Shown here: positions 4,755 through 6,370 of the stretch, in pieces
Layout of the letters: every line of letters begins with the position of its first letter
Position numbering within the stretch: the first letter of the stretch is position 1
Assembly (NCBI GenBank): GCA_017396725.1
Contig: JAFQLA010000118.1
Location: 1 to 6,370, forward strand
Direction: 5' to 3'
DNA: 6,370 nucleotides
Origin: Oscillospiraceae bacterium
GTDB taxonomy: Bacteria; Bacillota_A; Clostridia; Oscillospirales; Oscillospiraceae
The notes under the pieces: generated by a model
Databases searched by the model: none
What the model saw: only the letters and a program-made list of their open reading frames with translations
What the model was told of the DNA's origin: nothing
Made by a program: the position numbers and the translations under genes

Positions 4755-6011
4755 TCAGAAAAGTGAAAGCTGTTCCATGGCGGCAGGGCCGAGACTCTGC
4801 CGCTCGGCTGCCACAAGATTGTGCTGCAGGCTCTCGAAAGAAAAGCGAAGGCCTTCCAGCATCCTGAAATTGCAGGTGATAAAATACTGTGCCCGCTTCA
4901 TAACAACGCCCAGCTTTGCAAGGTCCTCGTGGCGCAGGGAATGGGCGCGGCGGCTGACGAGAATGCGCCGCGCGGAGGTGACGCCAACGCCGGGGATCCG
5001 CAGCAGCATTTCATAGTCGGCGGTATTGACCTCCACGGGGAAAAGCTCCAGATGCTGCAGCGCCCAGTTGCACTTGGGGTCAAGGTAAGGATTGAAGTTG
5101 GGGTTTTCCGCCGTCAGCAGCTCTTCGGCGCGGAAGCCGTAAAAGCGAAGGAGCCAGTCGGACTGATAGAGTCGATGCTCCCGCAGAAGGGGCGGCTTGG
5201 TGTCCGGCGAGGGGAGAAGGGAATTTTCCACCACGGGTACATAAGCGGAGAAAAAGACCCGCTTGAGCTTATACCGATCGTAAAGCGACTGGGTAAGGGA
5301 TAGAATATGGCGGTCGGAATCAGCGGTGGCGCCCACGATAAGCTGGGTGCTTTGCCCTGCGGGTGCAAAAGGAAGAGCCTTTTTATACTTCATAAGCTCT
5401 TCCTTGTTTTCTTTTCTGTATGCGGCGATCTGGCCCATGGGGCGAAGGATCGCCGATTTTGTTTTATTGGGAGCCAGCGTCTTAAGGCCCGCCTCAGAGG
5501 GAAGCTCAATATTGACGCTGAGACGGTCTGCCAGAAGCCCCAGCTGCGTGACAAGCTCGGGGGAGGTGCCGGGGATCACCTTGGCGTGGATATAGCCGTT
5601 GAAACCGTACTCATCTCTGAGAAGGCGCAGCGCGGTGATCATGCGCTCGGTGGTATAGTCCGGGCTTTTCATGACGCCGGAGGAGAGGAAAAGCCCCTCG
5701 ATATAATTGCGGCGGTAAAAGCCGATGGTGAGCTCTGCCAGCTCGCGGGGGGTGAAGGCAGTGCGGCGCACATCGTTGGAGCAGCGGTTGACACAGTACT
5801 TGCAGTCGAAGACGCAGTAGTTAGTCATGAGCACCTTGAGAAGCGTGATGCAGCGCCCGTCGGCCGAGAAGCTGTGGCAGCAGCCGGCAATAGAAGAGGT
5901 GGTGCTGCCGATCTTGCCTTGCTGCGGGCCGCGGCGCACACCGCTGGAGGTGCAGGCGGCATCATATTTGGCGGCGTCTGTCAGAATGGTCAGCTTATCG
6001 AGAAGCTCCAT
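4755..6011 (-). CDS. Radical SAM protein, putative DNA modification/repair family, with C-terminal HhH
   Basis: A 418-residue radical SAM protein of the TIGR03916 type. The [4Fe-4S]/SAM motif is C66-x3-C70-x2-C73 (CVFDCKYC), followed by a further C77. The N-terminus carries extra cysteines (C20, C44, C45, C54; AGCCHSF) conserved in this family that may hold another cluster. Residues about 100-290 fit the partial TIM barrel (LFLSSGV, SVNIELPSE, QLIVGATADSD). Residues 333-352 (YEMLLRIPGVGVTSARRILV) are a helix-hairpin-helix that probably binds DNA without sequence preference. Its substrate is unknown. The family nearly always sits next to the DUF4130-type protein, as here (15 nt downstream). 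The ATG at 6011 has only a weak ribosome site and lies 12 nt past the stop of the upstream 41-codon gene, so coupled translation is likely. The promoter lies upstream of that small gene and carries LexA boxes. Confidence 0.9.
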   Translation of the reverse strand: MELLDKLTILTDAAKYDAACTSSGVRRGPQQGKIGSTTSSIAGCCHSFSADGRCITLLKVLMTNYCVFDCKYCVNRCSNDVRRTAFTPRELAELTIGFYRRNYIEGLFLSSGVMKSPDYTTERMITALRLLRDEYGFNGYIHAKVIPGTSPELVTQLGLLADRLSVNIELPSEAGLKTLAPNKTKSAILRPMGQIAAYRKENKEELMKYKKALPFAPAGQSTQLIVGATADSDRHILSLTQSLYDRYKLKRVFFSAYVPVVENSLLPSPDTKPPLLREHRLYQSDWLLRFYGFRAEELLTAENPNFNPYLDPKCNWALQHLELFPVEVNTADYEMLLRIPGVGVTSARRILVSRRAHSLRHEDLAKLGVVMKRAQYFITCNFRMLEGLRFSFESLQHNLVAAERQSLGPAAMEQLSLF

Positions 6012-6023
6012 GGCAACAGCCCA

Positions 6024-6149
6024 TCAGCGGGCGTAAGCGCGGCGGGAAGATCTCTTGGCAGGGCGTTCCAGCCAATCGATAAGGCGGAACATCTGAGATA
6101 CACCTGCGGCAATACCCATAACGATGAAAGTCATACTCCAGAAACCCAT
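6024..6149 (-). CDS. 41-residue single-span membrane protein, first gene of the SOS operon
   Basis: A small gene I do not recognise. The product begins MGFWSMTFIVMGIAAGVSQM, where residues about 2-20 form one short hydrophobic span. An amphipathic stretch (FRLIDWLERP, 21-30) and a strongly basic tail (six Lys/Arg in the last ten or so residues, ending RRAYAR) follow. The positive-inside rule places the tail in the cytoplasm. It is well supported as a gene: a perfect AAGGAGG (complement at 6158-6164) lies 8 nt before the ATG, it is first behind a strong promoter with LexA boxes, and a closely spaced gene follows. By position it resembles small SOS-induced membrane inhibitors of cell division (SidA, YneA), but it shows no sequence similarity I can point to. 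It could also be a membrane anchor for the repair proteins or mainly a leader for coupled translation. Confidence 0.75.
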   Translation of the reverse strand: MGFWSMTFIVMGIAAGVSQMFRLIDWLERPAKRSSRRAYAR

Positions 6150-6157
6150 AACAGAAA

Positions 6158-6164
6158 CCTCCTT
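6158..6164 (-). promoter_or_regulatory. Ribosome binding site of the 41-codon gene
   Basis: AAGGAGG on the reverse strand, 8 nt before the ATG at 6149. It is the strongest ribosome site of the operon and the main evidence that the small gene is translated, rather than a 61-codon frame that overlaps it. Confidence 0.8.
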
Positions 6165-6173
6165 GGAAGAAAT

Positions 6174-6187
6174 CGAACATTTATTCT
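6174..6187. promoter_or_regulatory. LexA-like box 1 (weaker)
   Basis: CGAACATTTATTCT agrees at 11 of 14 positions with the Gram-positive LexA/DinR consensus CGAACRNRYGTTYG; the left half is perfect. It covers about +1 to +14 of the leftward transcript. Its centre is 29 bp from box 2. Confidence 0.5.
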
Positions 6188-6193
6188 ATTTGC

Positions 6194-6222
6194 AGTATAT
6201 ATCGAACAAGTGTTCTTGTCAA
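6194..6222 (-). promoter_or_regulatory. Sigma-A promoter of the SOS operon
   Basis: Read leftwards, a perfect TTGACA (6222-6217) and TATACT (6199-6194, 5/6) are separated by the ideal 17 bp. Initiation should fall near 6187. The LexA box at 6203-6216 lies entirely inside the spacer, so LexA binding would block RNA polymerase. Confidence 0.85.
6203..6216. promoter_or_regulatory. LexA box 2 (strong)
   Basis: CGAACAAGTGTTCT matches 13 of 14 positions of CGAACRNRYGTTYG, with perfect arms GAACA and TGTTC around a 2-bp centre. It lies between the -35 and -10 of the leftward promoter, the classic place for LexA repression. Confidence 0.85.
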
Positions 6223-6227
6223 GTGGT

Positions 6228-6249
6228 AAATCGAAATTTTGTTCGATTT
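6228..6249. promoter_or_regulatory. LexA-like box 3 within a 22-bp inverted repeat
   Basis: CGAAATTTTGTTCG (6232-6245) agrees at 11 of 14 consensus positions; the right half is perfect. Outer bases extend the symmetry to AAATCGAA (6228-6235) and TTCGATTT (6242-6249). It lies upstream of the leftward -35 and about 50 bp upstream of the rightward -10, so it could influence both genes. Confidence 0.5.
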
Positions 6250-6263
6250 TTTGGATTTTGTGG

Positions 6264-6292
6264 TTTCTATTTTCAAGGAGGTGTGGTATACT
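6264..6292 (+). promoter_or_regulatory. Extended -10 promoter of the rightward gene
   Basis: TATACT (6287-6292) is preceded by TGG (6284-6286), a full extended -10 element. The -35 at 17-bp spacing (TTTCTA, 6264-6269) is weak, as is common with extended -10 promoters. Initiation near 6299 would leave a short leader before the ATG at 6329. Confidence 0.65.
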
Positions 6293-6328
6293 CTCAAAAG
6301 AGAAAGAAAAAGTGAGGTCAAAAGAACC

Positions 6329-6370
6329 ATGCACGACTTCTGTGAAAGATATATCGCGGCGAGAAAAAAA
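6329..6370 (+). CDS. Start of a rightward gene, possibly a UvrD/PcrA-like helicase (3' end outside window)
   Basis: Only 14 codons are visible: MHDFCERYIAARKK. A GTGAGGT ribosome site (6312-6318) lies 10 nt upstream, and an extended -10 promoter precedes it. The ERYxxARxx opening recalls, from memory, the N-terminus of clostridial UvrD/PcrA-type helicases just before their Q motif. A shared LexA control region would suit a repair helicase. Fourteen residues are too few to decide: a helix-turn-helix regulator start is also possible. That a gene starts here is fairly safe; its identity is not. Confidence 0.45.
   Translation, partial: MHDFCERYIAARKK

Noticed and set aside
4821..5303. Open frame on the + strand opposite the radical SAM gene
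   Set aside because: It is antisense to conserved parts of the radical SAM protein, including the HhH; it is a mirror frame only.
5995..6180. 61-codon frame on the - strand upstream of the radical SAM gene
   Set aside because: Its start lies upstream of the strong AAGGAGG, and the frame has no plausible composition. The 41-codon frame 6024-6149 is placed 8 nt after that ribosome site and has a membrane span.
6275..6283. AAGGAGGTG resembling a perfect ribosome site on the + strand
   Set aside because: It lies just before the -10 of the rightward promoter, so it would not be in that transcript, and no start codon with a lasting frame follows at normal spacing.
1..6370. CRISPR arrays, tRNA or rRNA genes, insertion sequences
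   Set aside because: I saw no regularly repeated units of CRISPR size, no tRNA-like cloverleaf, no transposase frame and no terminal inverted repeats of an IS type.

Overview
The window looks like a chromosomal segment of an anaerobic, endospore-forming member of the Bacillota, class Clostridia, probably the Oscillospiraceae/Ruminococcaceae type. The grounds are a complete spoIIAA-spoIIAB-sigF operon, strong AGGAGG-type ribosome binding sites, Gram-positive LexA boxes, a Spo0A box, and a desulfoferrodoxin-like regulator. I cannot fix genus or species from the sequence alone.

Layout. Bases 1-867 are the 3' end of valS (valyl-tRNA synthetase, + strand), closed by a strong terminator. Bases 968-1567 (+) encode an XRE-type helix-turn-helix regulator fused to a desulfoferrodoxin/superoxide-reductase-like domain. 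This gene has its own promoter and a second near-copy of the valS terminator, which it shares with the convergent nadE (NAD synthase, 1595-2326, - strand). The nadE promoter faces left from about 2369-2397. Bases 2443-3985 (+) hold the forespore sigma-F module: a Spo0A-box promoter, the anti-sigma antagonist SpoIIAA, the anti-sigma kinase SpoIIAB and sigma-F, with overlapping reading frames.

The right third (3885-6149, - strand) is a three-gene operon: a 41-residue single-span membrane protein, a radical SAM protein of the putative DNA modification/repair family with a C-terminal helix-hairpin-helix, and its usual DUF4130-type partner. It is read from a near-perfect sigma-A promoter (TTGACA-17-TATACT). 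A 13/14 LexA box fills most of the spacer, and weaker LexA-like boxes lie exactly 29 bp to each side. A divergent gene, possibly a UvrD/PcrA-like helicase, begins at 6329 and runs off the window.

How it fits together. The right-hand operon reads as an SOS-induced DNA-damage unit whose first product is an undescribed small membrane protein. Such proteins are often division inhibitors in SOS regulons, but that role here is inference. Its last gene collides head-on with sigF: the two coding regions overlap by 101 bp, and no terminator is visible between them. SOS transcripts could therefore run antisense into the sporulation operon, and sporulation transcripts into the SOS operon. The other notable feature is the regulator-desulfoferrodoxin gene, which has an internal Shine-Dalgarno and ATG exactly at the domain boundary and so may yield two proteins.
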